From NCBI RefSeq assembly GCF_018866305.1, contig NZ_CP076456.1, positions 3,410,001 through 3,474,000 on the forward strand: a stretch of DNA of 64,000 bases. Reading direction: 5' to 3'. Of the stretch, positions 33,065 to 41,935 are shown piece by piece (positions within the stretch are counted from its first letter, which is position 1; each line of letters opens with the position of its first letter). This DNA comes from Arthrobacter sunyaminii. Lineage in GTDB: Bacteria > Actinomycetota > Actinomycetes > Actinomycetales > Micrococcaceae. The position numbers and the translations under genes are program-made. Below the pieces are notes generated by a model. It was given only the letters and a program-made list of their open reading frames with translations, made no database searches and was not told where the DNA came from.

Positions 33065-35800
33065 CTACTTCTTCGCGGGTGCGCGCTTGCGGGCTGCCGG
33101 CTTGCGGGCGGCGGGCTTCTTCGCCGGACCCTTTTCGCGCTTCTCCGCCAGCAGGTCAATGGCCTGCTCGCGGGTCAGCTCTTCAATCGCCGTGGACCGC
33201 GGGACCGTGATGTTGGTGATGCCGTCGGTGATGTACGGACCAAAGCGGCCGTCCTTGACCACAATCGGCTTCTCGGAGACCGGGTCGGTGCCGAACTCGG
33301 CCAGCGGAGCCGCTGCCTGACGCCCGCCGCGCTGCTTGGGCTGGGAATAGATTTCCAGCGCCTGTTCCAGCGTGATGGTGAAGATTTCCTCTTCCGAACC
33401 GATGGAGCGGGAGTCGGTGCCCTTTTTCAGGTACGGGCCGAAGCGTCCGTTCTGCACGGTGATCTCGTTGCCCTCGGCGTCGGTGCCCAGCACGCGCGGG
33501 AGCTTCATCAGCTTGAGCGCTTCCTCGAGCGTGACGGTGTCCACGCTCATGGACTTGAACAGCGATCCGGTGCGCGGCTTCTGCTTTACGGGCTTCTTCG
33601 GCGGCTTGGGCTTGCCGTTCTTGTAATACTCCACCGGCTGGTTCGCCAGTTCCTCGGCAGTGACCTCGGGGATCAGCTCAATGACGTACGGGCCGTAGCG
33701 GCCGTTCCGGGCCACGATGGTGCGTCCGGTTTCCGGATCCTCGCCCAGGACGCGCTCTTCCGGTCCGGCCGTTTCCATCAGCTCGATCGCCTTCTCGGCG
33801 GTCAGCTCATCCGGGGCCAGGTCCTCCGGGACGTTGGCGCGCTCCGGCTCGGTGCCTTCGGGTGCGTCCGCGGGCAGCGGGCGCTCCAGGTACGGGCCGA
33901 ACTTACCCACGCGCAGGGTGATGCCCGGGGCGATTTCGATCGAGTTGATGGCCTTGGCGTCGATTTCGCCGAGGTCGTTCACGATGGTGTGCAGTCCGGT
34001 GTCCACGCGGTCGCCGTAGTAGAACTGGTTCAGCCACTCCACGCGGCCGGCTTCGCCGCGGGCAATGCGGTCCAGGTCCTCTTCCAGCTCGGCCGTGAAG
34101 TCATAGTCCACGTAGTCGGTGAAGTGCTCTTCGAGCAGCCGCACCACGGAGAACGCGATCCAACTCGGCACCAGGGCCTGGCCGCGGTTGGTGACGTAGC
34201 CGCGGTCCATGATGGTGGAGATGGTGGCCGCGTAGGTGGACGGACGGCCGATGCCGAGCTCTTCGAGCACCTTCACCAGCGACGCTTCCGTGTAGCGCGG
34301 CGGCGGGGATGTTTCGTGCCCGACGGCGTTCAGCTCGGCTGCGGTCAGCGCATCGTCTGCCTTCAGGACCGGCAGGCGTGCGCCCTCGGTGCCTTCGGCG
34401 TCGTCGTCACGTGCCGCATCGCGGCCCTCCTCATAGGCGGCCATGAAGCCGCGGAAGGTGATGACAGTACCGGAGGCGGAGAACTCGGCGTCCCGGCCGT
34501 CGGAGGCCACAGCGCCGAGGCGGACGGACGCCGTGGAGCCCTTGGCATCGGCCATCTGCGATGCGACGGTGCGCTTCCAGATCAGTTCGTACAGCTTGAA
34601 CTCGTCGCCGCGCAGTGATGAGGCGACCTGCGCCGGCGTGCGGAAGGAGTCACCGGCGGGGCGGATGGCCTCGTGGGCTTCCTGCGCGTTCTTGGACTTG
34701 CCCTTGTACACGCGGCGCGCTTCGGGCACGTATTCGGGGCCGTACAGTTCGGAGGCCTGGCGGCGGGCGGCGTTGATGGCCTGGTCCGACAGCGCCGGCG
34801 AATCGGTACGCATATAGGTGATGTAGCCGTTTTCATACAGCCGCTGGGCCACCTGCATGGTCACCTTGGAGGAGTAGCGCAGCTTGCGGCCGGCCTCCTG
34901 CTGCAGGGTGGAGGTGGTGAACGGAGCGGCCGGACGGCGGGTGTACGGCTTGGTGTCCACGGAGCGGACCGTGAACGACGACGATTCCAGGTTCGCTGCC
35001 AGCGAGGTGGCTGCCGCTTCGTCCAGGTGGGCCACGGACTTGGCCTTGAGCTCGCCCAGGTCGCTGAAGTCCTTGCCGGTGGCCACGCGGGCACCGTCCA
35101 CGGACACCAGCTTGGCCTTGAAGGATTCGCCAGCGCCGGTGGCAAAGGTGCCCAGCAGGTCCCAGTAGGACGCCGGGCGGAAGGCCATGCGCTCACGTTC
35201 GCGCTCCACCACCAGGCGGGTGGCGACGGACTGCACGCGGCCGGCGGACAGGCCGCGGGCCACCTTGCGCCACAGCACCGGGGAAATCTCGTAGCCGTAG
35301 AGGCGGTCCAGGATGCGGCGGGTTTCCTGCGCGTCCACCATGGCAACGTCGACGTCGCGCATTTCCAGCAGCGCACGCTGGATGGCTTCCTTGGTGATTT
35401 CGGGGAAGGTCAGGCGGTGTACCGGGACCTTGGGCTTGAGCACCTGGAGCAGGTGCCAGGCAATGGCTTCGCCTTCACGGTCACCGTCAGTTGCGAGGTA
35501 GAGTTCGTCGGCGTCCTTGAGGGCAGCCTTGAGCTCGGCAACCTTCTTCTTCTTGTCCGCGGAGACCACGTAGTAGGGCTCGAAGTCTTTATCCAGGTCC
35601 ACGGCAAACTTGCCGACGGCTGTCTTCTTCAACTCGGCAGGCAGGTCGGAGGGCTGCGGAAGGTCACGGATATGTCCCATGGACGCCGTCACCTCGAAAC
35701 CCTCGCCGAGGTACCCGGCGATGGTTTTGCCCTTGGCCGGAGACTCGACAATTACAAGCTTCTTCTTGCCGGTCTTCTTGTCCGTCGCCTTAACTGGCAC
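33065..35800 (-). CDS. topA: DNA topoisomerase I
   Basis: TopA relaxes negative supercoils by single-strand passage. From GTG 35800 (AGGAGA ribosome site) the protein is 911 aa. The Toprim domain begins KLVIVESPAKGKTIAGYL and contains ATDGDREGEAIAWH; the active-site Tyr329 is in ITYMRTDS. Four C-terminal repeat modules of the type NGRYGPYV / FGPYL follow instead of zinc fingers, and the protein ends in a Lys/Ala-rich tail, both typical of actinobacterial TopA. An in-frame extension to 35905 lacks protein-like character. Confidence 0.96.
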   Translation of the reverse strand: MPVKATDKKTGKKKLVIVESPAKGKTIAGYLGEGFEVTASMGHIRDLPQPSDLPAELKKTAVGKFAVDLDKDFEPYYVVSADKKKKVAELKAALKDADELYLATDGDREGEAIAWHLLQVLKPKVPVHRLTFPEITKEAIQRALLEMRDVDVAMVDAQETRRILDRLYGYEISPVLWRKVARGLSAGRVQSVATRLVVERERERMAFRPASYWDLLGTFATGAGESFKAKLVSVDGARVATGKDFSDLGELKAKSVAHLDEAAATSLAANLESSSFTVRSVDTKPYTRRPAAPFTTSTLQQEAGRKLRYSSKVTMQVAQRLYENGYITYMRTDSPALSDQAINAARRQASELYGPEYVPEARRVYKGKSKNAQEAHEAIRPAGDSFRTPAQVASSLRGDEFKLYELIWKRTVASQMADAKGSTASVRLGAVASDGRDAEFSASGTVITFRGFMAAYEEGRDAARDDDAEGTEGARLPVLKADDALTAAELNAVGHETSPPPRYTEASLVKVLEELGIGRPSTYAATISTIMDRGYVTNRGQALVPSWIAFSVVRLLEEHFTDYVDYDFTAELEEDLDRIARGEAGRVEWLNQFYYGDRVDTGLHTIVNDLGEIDAKAINSIEIAPGITLRVGKFGPYLERPLPADAPEGTEPERANVPEDLAPDELTAEKAIELMETAGPEERVLGEDPETGRTIVARNGRYGPYVIELIPEVTAEELANQPVEYYKNGKPKPPKKPVKQKPRTGSLFKSMSVDTVTLEEALKLMKLPRVLGTDAEGNEITVQNGRFGPYLKKGTDSRSIGSEEEIFTITLEQALEIYSQPKQRGGRQAAAPLAEFGTDPVSEKPIVVKDGRFGPYITDGITNITVPRSTAIEELTREQAIDLLAEKREKGPAKKPAARKPAARKRAPAKK

Positions 35801-35973
35801 TGTTCTCCTACGTACGAAGGTGGTTCTCAAAGTATGGGTTGTTGTGGCCGGGCTCTGCTGCCTGGCCCGATTCATCCTCAGACAGTATGCGGGATGCCCC
35901 AGCACTAGGGTAGCCGCATTGAATAGGACTTATTGACGAGCCTACCGAAAAGCCGGAGGTCCTTCTGCGGACG

Positions 35974-37614
35974 TCAATTGGCTGCGGGAACCAGGAATCC
36001 GTCCAGGACCAGGTTGCGGACCTCGGCTTCCAGCCCGGCGGCAAACTCCGGTTCCGGGCGGTCCAGCAGCACCGCGAGCGCTCCAATGATCTGCCCCACG
36101 GACAGCTCTCCGTCGCTGGCGGAGACAAAGCCGGTCAGTTCCGTGCTCATGAGATTCGTACGCCGCAGTCCCGCTCCCTGGCGCAGCAGGATGACGCCGG
36201 GATGTTCCGCCCCCGGCCGTGAGTGGCGTTCCTCGGTCACGTCGTCGGCCACCTCCAAGTACGCCTCCGCCAGCGAGGGATGCGCCGCCAGCCAGTCAAA
36301 GCGCTCGACGGCGGCACCCAGGTGCGGCCCAACGGGCTGTTCCAGCGGGTGCGTGATCTCCTCGAAACGCCGCAGCGGAACAGCGTCCGGGGCCAAGCGG
36401 CGGCGAAGGAAGATGGATCCGAAGCCGATGGCCAGCACCCCTCGGGAGGCGAAGTCCTCGAGGTAGGCGGCGTAGGAGGCCAGGTATTCGGCGCGGTTCC
36501 GGTTCTCCGCGGCGTCCCGCAGCCACATTTCCGCGTATTCGGCGGGCTCCAGGATTTCGCGCTGGATCACCCACGCATCGGTTTCCGCCGGCAGCCAGGA
36601 CTCGATCCGTTCCGACCAGTTCGGGGACCCGCTTTCCTGCGTTTCCGGAGACTCACTGTAGGGAAGATCACTGTCCTGAATCTCCCAGTTACCCAGCATT
36701 TGCGCCGTTCCGCCGGGAACCAGGGCGCCCTGCAGGCTGCGCACGAGCGTGGCGACGATTTCATCACCGGCCAAACCGCCGTCGCGGTACGTGAAGCGGT
36801 CCTCGGGATCTTCACTCCGGGGGCGGGGAGTAATCACAAACGGCGGATTGGACACCACCAGGTCAAACTGTTCTCCGGCCACCGGTTCCAGCAGGCTGCC
36901 TGCCCGCAGTTCCACCCGGTCCGCCAGGCGCTGGGGATTCAGATCCAGCGCGCCCGCGTTCAGCAGCAGGTTGAAGCGGGTGAACGCGAGCGCCCGTTCC
37001 GAAATATCCGTTGCCGTCACATGCCGGACGTGGCGGAGGAGGTGGAAAGCCTGGATCCCGCAGCCGGTGCCCAGGTCCAGGGCACGCTGAACCGGGCGGC
37101 GGATCGTCAGCTGTGCGAGGCTCAGCGAGGCCTGTCCGATGCCCAGCACGTGGTCGTGGCGGAGGACGCCCGGCCGCTGGTGAGCGCCCAAATCGCTGGC
37201 GACCCAGAGGTTGGTGCCGTCGGCGTCATCGTCGATTTCGTACGGGCGAAGGTCAACCGCGGCGCGAAGGCCTCCGTCCGGCACCGATTCGACCAGCCCC
37301 AAAGCAAGAAGCCCGCGGGTGCCGGTCCGCGGCAGGGCGGCATCCAACGGCGCCGCTTCCACTTCTTCTCCGGCAAGCCACAGCCGGATCAGGACGGAAA
37401 CCGGAGCCGGGTTTTCCTTGGCCGCCTCTTCACGGCAGCGCAGGACCGCCGGTACCAGCTGGTCCCGGCCCAAGGCTGCGGCGGCAGACTCCCCCAGGAA
37501 GTCCGCCACCCCATCCACCGTGTAGCGGACAGCCGCCAAATCCGCGGCAAGGCTCTGGATCAGGGGAAGGTCGGAACTCTGGGGTGCATCCGGGACACCG
37601 GCGAAATCAGTCAC
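35974..37614 (-). CDS. SAM-dependent methyltransferase (HemK-like class I)
   Basis: The 546-aa protein has an N-terminal ~150-residue domain, then a class I methyltransferase fold with motif I ALDLGTGCGIQAFHLL and motif IV DLVVSNPPFVITP. NPPF is the signature of N-methyltransferases acting on amide/amino groups (Gln, adenine, guanine). The C-terminal ~150 residues form an extra domain found in actinobacterial homologues beside topA. The target is unknown. The GTG at 37614 is six bases after a TAAACT -10, predicting leaderless mRNA. Confidence 0.85.
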   Translation of the reverse strand: MTDFAGVPDAPQSSDLPLIQSLAADLAAVRYTVDGVADFLGESAAAALGRDQLVPAVLRCREEAAKENPAPVSVLIRLWLAGEEVEAAPLDAALPRTGTRGLLALGLVESVPDGGLRAAVDLRPYEIDDDADGTNLWVASDLGAHQRPGVLRHDHVLGIGQASLSLAQLTIRRPVQRALDLGTGCGIQAFHLLRHVRHVTATDISERALAFTRFNLLLNAGALDLNPQRLADRVELRAGSLLEPVAGEQFDLVVSNPPFVITPRPRSEDPEDRFTYRDGGLAGDEIVATLVRSLQGALVPGGTAQMLGNWEIQDSDLPYSESPETQESGSPNWSERIESWLPAETDAWVIQREILEPAEYAEMWLRDAAENRNRAEYLASYAAYLEDFASRGVLAIGFGSIFLRRRLAPDAVPLRRFEEITHPLEQPVGPHLGAAVERFDWLAAHPSLAEAYLEVADDVTEERHSRPGAEHPGVILLRQGAGLRRTNLMSTELTGFVSASDGELSVGQIIGALAVLLDRPEPEFAAGLEAEVRNLVLDGFLVPAAN

Positions 37615-37620
37615 CTCCCC

Positions 37621-37626
37621 AGTTTA
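37621..37626 (-). promoter_or_regulatory. -10 box (TAAACT) of the methyltransferase gene
   Basis: TAAACT, then GGGGAG, then GTG. The six-base gap gives exact leaderless spacing; the GGGGAG could also act as a ribosome site if transcription starts further upstream. Confidence 0.55.
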
Positions 37627-37663
37627 TGGCTGGCTTGCCGGGTGCCCGGACACAGGGTTTTTG

Positions 37664-39418
37664 CTACTGGGAAGAAACCTCCTGCAGCTCGCCGCGTTCA
37701 TCAGCCACCGGTTCGGATTTCCGCCCGGCCGCGTGCCGTGCCGCCAGATAGCCGAAGACCGCAGCCGGGGCAATGGTGGCTCCCGCCCCGGGGTAGGTCC
37801 GGCCCATGACCGAGGCCGTGGTGTTTCCTGCCGCATACAGTCCCTGGATCACCGAACCATCTTCCCGGAGCACCCGTGCGTCCGGATCCGTGACCAGTCC
37901 GCCCTTGGTGCCCAGGTCCCCGGGATAGAGGCGGACGGCGGTGAACGGGCCCTTTTCCAGGGCGCCCAGGTTCGGGTTCGGTTTTACCCCGGGATCACCG
38001 TAGTAGTTGTCATAGGCGGTGTTGCCCCGGCCGAAATCCTCGTCCACGCCGGTCCGTGCAAATCCGTTGAACCGTTGCACCGTGGCCGCCAGGCCCGCCG
38101 CCGGAACGCCCATCTTCTCCGCCAGCTCTTCCACCGTGCCAGCCTCCAGCAGCAGCCCCTCGGCAGCCCACTTTTTCTTCCCGACCATGATGGCCGAGAA
38201 CAGATAGCGCCGCCGGTGCCGCGCCTCCATCACCAGCCAGGACGGATTGGCCGTCACCGTCTCATTGCGTTCGAGCATGTGGTGCCCAAAGTCGACATAG
38301 GACTCGGACTCGTTCAGGTACCGATGCCCCGAGGCATCCACCACCAGCGAGTGCGGCATGGAACGCTCGGCGAGTGAAAACGCGACTCCGCCTCCCGGAC
38401 CCACCGTGGACGGCCCCCACCATGCGTCGTCCATGAGCGCCAGGGCTCCGCCGCGCTGGGCCACCAGGTCAATGACGTCGCCCCGGTCCCCCTCCGGCGC
38501 CGAGGAATACTCCTGCTCCAGCCCGTGGTACTTTTTGCGCCATTGCGCGTTGCGGGCAAATCCGCCGGCGCCCAGCATTACGCCCTTCCGTGTCCGGATG
38601 CGGATGCTGCGCCCGCGGCGGGTGACAACGGCGCCCACCACCGCGCCGTCGTCGTCCTGGATCAGATCAGTCAGCGGCGAGGACAGCCACACCGGTGTCT
38701 GCTGCTGGCGCACGATGTGCATGAGGGAGCAGGACAGCGCTCCGCCCAGACCGTACAGCCGTTTGCCGCGGGCCAGCCCGCCCAGGGTCCGGAAAACAAA
38801 ACGGGCACCGCGGATGAACCCGCCGGGCGTGGACCAGGCGCGGGAGAGCTCCCAGACATCGTCAGTCATCAGCGGCACCGGGATGCCGGATTTGGCGGCC
38901 CGGGACTGCTTGAACCAGGAACCGAGCAGTTTGGTGTCAAACGGGCGGACTTCCAGGGAACGCCCGATCATGCCGCCGGGTTTGTCCGGGTAGTAGTCGG
39001 GATAATCCTTGGACCGCATCCACTGCACGCCCAGGGTACCCAGCAGGGTGACCACGTCGGGAACGGCATTCAGGAACGCCAGCTTGCGTTCGCGGGAGGA
39101 CACCGGGCCGACATCGTCGATTACCGTTTCCATGTAGGTGAGAGCCTTTTCCGTACTGTCCGGAACCCCGACCCTGCCCATCAGCGGATTGTTCGGCATC
39201 CACAGTCCCCCGCCCGAAATCGAAGTGGTGCCGCCCCACACATCGGTGCTTTCCACCACCAGGACATCCAGGCCCTCCTCCGCCGCGGTGACAGCGGCGG
39301 TGAGGGCTGCCGCTCCGGTGCCCACCACCAGGACGTCTACGATCCTGTCCCACTCTTCGCTCCCCGGCGGCGTTGTGTCCTTTGTGGTGCCCGTTCGCGT
39401 GCTCTGCTCCTGCGTCAT
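37664..39418 (-). CDS. FAD-binding dehydrogenase, 3-ketosteroid delta-1-dehydrogenase-like
   Basis: The 584-aa flavoprotein has an N-terminal FAD motif VLVVGTGAAALTAAVTAAEEG, then GGTTSISGGGLWMPNN, and a C-terminal PGDLGTKGGL ... GLYAAGNTTASVMGRTYPG, all landmarks of the KstD/fumarate reductase-like group. Characterised members desaturate ring A of 3-ketosteroids. Substrate cannot be proven; other members act on cyclic ketones and acids. It is divergent from the acyl-CoA dehydrogenase at 39651, with operator-like palindromes between, so it probably belongs to that catabolic island. A GGGGGAG ribosome site precedes the ATG. Confidence 0.82.
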   Translation of the reverse strand: MTQEQSTRTGTTKDTTPPGSEEWDRIVDVLVVGTGAAALTAAVTAAEEGLDVLVVESTDVWGGTTSISGGGLWMPNNPLMGRVGVPDSTEKALTYMETVIDDVGPVSSRERKLAFLNAVPDVVTLLGTLGVQWMRSKDYPDYYPDKPGGMIGRSLEVRPFDTKLLGSWFKQSRAAKSGIPVPLMTDDVWELSRAWSTPGGFIRGARFVFRTLGGLARGKRLYGLGGALSCSLMHIVRQQQTPVWLSSPLTDLIQDDDGAVVGAVVTRRGRSIRIRTRKGVMLGAGGFARNAQWRKKYHGLEQEYSSAPEGDRGDVIDLVAQRGGALALMDDAWWGPSTVGPGGGVAFSLAERSMPHSLVVDASGHRYLNESESYVDFGHHMLERNETVTANPSWLVMEARHRRRYLFSAIMVGKKKWAAEGLLLEAGTVEELAEKMGVPAAGLAATVQRFNGFARTGVDEDFGRGNTAYDNYYGDPGVKPNPNLGALEKGPFTAVRLYPGDLGTKGGLVTDPDARVLREDGSVIQGLYAAGNTTASVMGRTYPGAGATIAPAAVFGYLAARHAAGRKSEPVADERGELQEVSSQ

Positions 39419-39549
39419 GGCCTGCTCCCCCTATGGGTCCGCGTGTCCCGGACGTCAGCGTCCGGGGTGCGACGAATGCTACATGATGACTTTTCAGTGG
39501 AAATCAGTGGTCCGGCCGCAAAACCCAACCAAGCAAAGTGTTGCCTACA

Positions 39550-39561
39550 TCACATTTGTGA
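39550..39561. promoter_or_regulatory. Inverted repeat TCACA-TT-TGTGA in the divergent promoter region
   Basis: A 12-bp palindrome with two central T bases in the 232-base gap between the KstD-like gene and the acyl-CoA dehydrogenase. Candidate operator for a dimeric regulator such as the TetR protein encoded at 44169. Confidence 0.4.
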
Positions 39562-39572
39562 ATTAGAGTCCA

Positions 39573-39594
39573 GTTTCAGTTCAGGATCTGAAAC
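39573..39594. promoter_or_regulatory. Inverted repeat GTTTCAG - 8 bases - CTGAAAC upstream of the acyl-CoA dehydrogenase
   Basis: Seven-base arms are perfect. Inside, TTCAG (39580-39584) and CTGAA (39588-39592) form a second nested palindrome around GAT. The 22-bp size and nested symmetry fit a TetR-type operator. It ends 56 bases before the ATG at 39651. Confidence 0.5.
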
Positions 39595-39650
39595 ATGCAC
39601 CGGCCGTCTCCGTGAAGCAGCTCGGTGCGCTACGACATTGGAGTCAGCAC

Positions 39651-41858
39651 ATGGCGTTTGCCCTTACCGAAGAGCATGCGGACCTTTGCTCCGTTGCAGC
39701 CGACTTTGCGGGCCGCTTCGCCGACACACGGGTCACCCGCGAGCAGCTGGACTCTTACGGGAACGGGGAACCCGCGCCGTTTTGGGATGACCTGGTTGCC
39801 AACGGACTGCACGCCCTGCATATCGGCGAAGAGCACGGCGGACAGGGCGGAACGGTGGCTGACACGGCCATCGTGGTAGAGGAATTTGCCCGCCGGCTGG
39901 TGCCCGGCCCCTTCCTCTCAACGGTGCTCGCCAGTGCGGCCGTCGCGGCAGCCGGTGACTGCAAAGCCTCAGCCAGCGGCCTGGCCGCCTTCGCTGAAGG
40001 CGCCCGCGGCACCCTGGTTCTTTCTTCCGCGATCACCGGCACCTCCGCCGCTGAGGGCGGCTGGCTCCTGCACGGAACCGCCAACGTACTCTCACTCCAG
40101 TCAGCCGATCTTTTGGTGGTTGGCTTCAACGACGGCGGAACCACCCGGTTTGCCCTGGTCGATGCCCGCAGCGCCGGCGTCAGCCGCAGGGTCCAGGCCT
40201 GCACGGATCTGACCCGCGACGCCGGGATCCTCGAACTCTCCTCGGTGGCCGTGGGCTCCGAAGCAATCCTGGAAAACCTCGGGGCAAGCCGCGTGGAAAC
40301 CCTGCAGACCTGCCTGCTCGCCGTGGAAGCAGCCGGCGTGAGCCGCTGGGCTGTGGAAGCTGCCGCTGAATACGCCAAGCTGCGCGAACAGTTCGGTTCG
40401 CCGATCGGTTCCTTCCAGGCCGTCAAGCACAAGTGTGCCAACCTGCTCATCACCGCCGAACTGGCCGCAGCGGCAGCCTGGTCCGCCGTCGTGTCCCTAG
40501 ACCAGGATGAGGACCAGCAAAAACTGGCTGCCGGTGCAGCCGTTCAGGCCGCGATCGCCCCGTCGGCAGAAGCGGTCACCGAAGCAGTGACCATTTTCGG
40601 CGGAATCGGCTTCACCTGGGAACATGATGCCCATCTGTACTGGCGGCGGGCAATGACGCTGGCCGCTCTGGTGCCGGCCATGAACGACGCCTCCGCATCG
40701 TTGGGCAGGGTTGCCCTGGAGCAGGACCGCCGCATTGACATTGAACTGCCCGACGAGGATCCGGCCTTCCGCGCCCGCATCGGCGAACTGCTCGATCATG
40801 CCCGGACACTGTCCAATGAGCACGACGGCGGGCGCTGGTACTCGCGAGGATCGCAGCGGACATTCCTCGCGGAAAACGGACTCGCCGCCCCGCACTGGCC
40901 TGCCCCCTATGGGCTGGGCGCCACTCCCGCCCAGCAGGTGGTCATCTCCCAGGAATATGCCCGCCGCGGGATGACCCAGCCGTCGTCGGTGATCGGCGAA
41001 TGGGCCATGCCCACCGTGCTGGCCTACGGCAGTGAAGCGGTCAAGGAACAGTTTGCGCTGCCTACCCTGCGCGGCGAGTTGATCTGGTGCCAGCTCTTCT
41101 CCGAACCCGGTGCCGGGTCCGACCTCGCCGGGCTGAGCACCCGGGCAGCCAAAGTGGACGGCGGATGGGAGCTGCGGGGACAAAAGGTTTGGACGTCCGG
41201 CGCCCATGAGGCGGACTGGGGCATCTGCCTGGCCCGCACGGACAGCGAGGTCCCTAAGCACAAGGGACTGAGTTACTTCCTCATCGACATGCGAACCGCA
41301 GGGGTGGATGTCCGTCCCCTGAAGCAGTCCACCGGAGACGCCGAATTCAATGAGGTGTTCCTGGACTCGGTCTTCGTGCCCGACGCCTACCTGCTGGGGG
41401 AACCCGGCCAGGGCTGGCGCATCACGGCCATGACGCTGCAGAACGAGCGGACCCAGATTTCCTCCGGTGTTTCGGTGGGTACGGAGGACGCACTGCGGTC
41501 CATGATCACCCAGGGCACCTACGCCGGCCGCGAGCATGACGCACTCTCGTCCCTCGGCAGGATCGCAGCCTTCAGCTCGGCCATCGGCGCCCTGAACCTG
41601 CGGGAGACCCTGCGCCAGGTCAACGGCATGGCACCGGGTGCCGGATCTTCGCTGGCCAAGGTTGCCCACGCCCGGCTAACCCGCGAGGCCGCATCTCGCG
41701 TCCTGGCGCTGGCCGGACCCGGAGCGCTCTTTGCCCAGGCTCCCGGAGACGCAGTGACCGGACAGCTTTCCGTTCCGCAGGTGCTGATCGGCGGCGGAAC
41801 GGTGGAAATCCAGCTCAATGTCATTGCTGAACGCATCCTTGGACTTCCCCGCGGCTGA
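39651..41858 (+). CDS. Fused double-domain acyl-CoA dehydrogenase (FadE34-like)
   Basis: The 735-aa protein is two acyl-CoA dehydrogenase (ACAD) units in one chain (about 1-345 and 365-735). The halves are complementary: the N-half keeps the FAD/dimer motif REQFGSPIGSFQ (residues 245-256) and FGGIGFTWEHDAHLYWRR, while the C-half keeps FSEPGAGSDLAG (483-494) and VWTSGAH but has lost the REQFG motif. This is the layout of mycobacterial FadE34 and of the heteromeric FadE pairs used on steroid side chains. It would introduce an alpha-beta double bond into a bulky acyl-CoA. ATG 39651 has a GGAG ribosome site; the GTG at 39612 is a poorer start. Confidence 0.88.
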   Translation: MAFALTEEHADLCSVAADFAGRFADTRVTREQLDSYGNGEPAPFWDDLVANGLHALHIGEEHGGQGGTVADTAIVVEEFARRLVPGPFLSTVLASAAVAAAGDCKASASGLAAFAEGARGTLVLSSAITGTSAAEGGWLLHGTANVLSLQSADLLVVGFNDGGTTRFALVDARSAGVSRRVQACTDLTRDAGILELSSVAVGSEAILENLGASRVETLQTCLLAVEAAGVSRWAVEAAAEYAKLREQFGSPIGSFQAVKHKCANLLITAELAAAAAWSAVVSLDQDEDQQKLAAGAAVQAAIAPSAEAVTEAVTIFGGIGFTWEHDAHLYWRRAMTLAALVPAMNDASASLGRVALEQDRRIDIELPDEDPAFRARIGELLDHARTLSNEHDGGRWYSRGSQRTFLAENGLAAPHWPAPYGLGATPAQQVVISQEYARRGMTQPSSVIGEWAMPTVLAYGSEAVKEQFALPTLRGELIWCQLFSEPGAGSDLAGLSTRAAKVDGGWELRGQKVWTSGAHEADWGICLARTDSEVPKHKGLSYFLIDMRTAGVDVRPLKQSTGDAEFNEVFLDSVFVPDAYLLGEPGQGWRITAMTLQNERTQISSGVSVGTEDALRSMITQGTYAGREHDALSSLGRIAAFSSAIGALNLRETLRQVNGMAPGAGSSLAKVAHARLTREAASRVLALAGPGALFAQAPGDAVTGQLSVPQVLIGGGTVEIQLNVIAERILGLPRG

Positions 41859-41935
41859 TCCAGGACAGCAGGACCCGCCGCACCCCCGAGCGCAGTGACC
41901 CCACAACCAAGCTCCACCGGAAGGAACCGTTTCGC

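Noticed and set aside
35801-35905. N-terminal extension of topA
   Set aside because: The Toprim domain begins just after GTG 35800, which has an AGGAGA ribosome site; the extension is not protein-like.
36223-37809. 528-aa plus-strand open frame opposite the methyltransferase
   Set aside because: Antisense shadow of a gene with clear motifs I and IV.
39550-39561. Rex operator or CRP site
   Set aside because: Those sites read TGTGA ... TCACA; here the half-sites are in the opposite order, so it is not listed as either.
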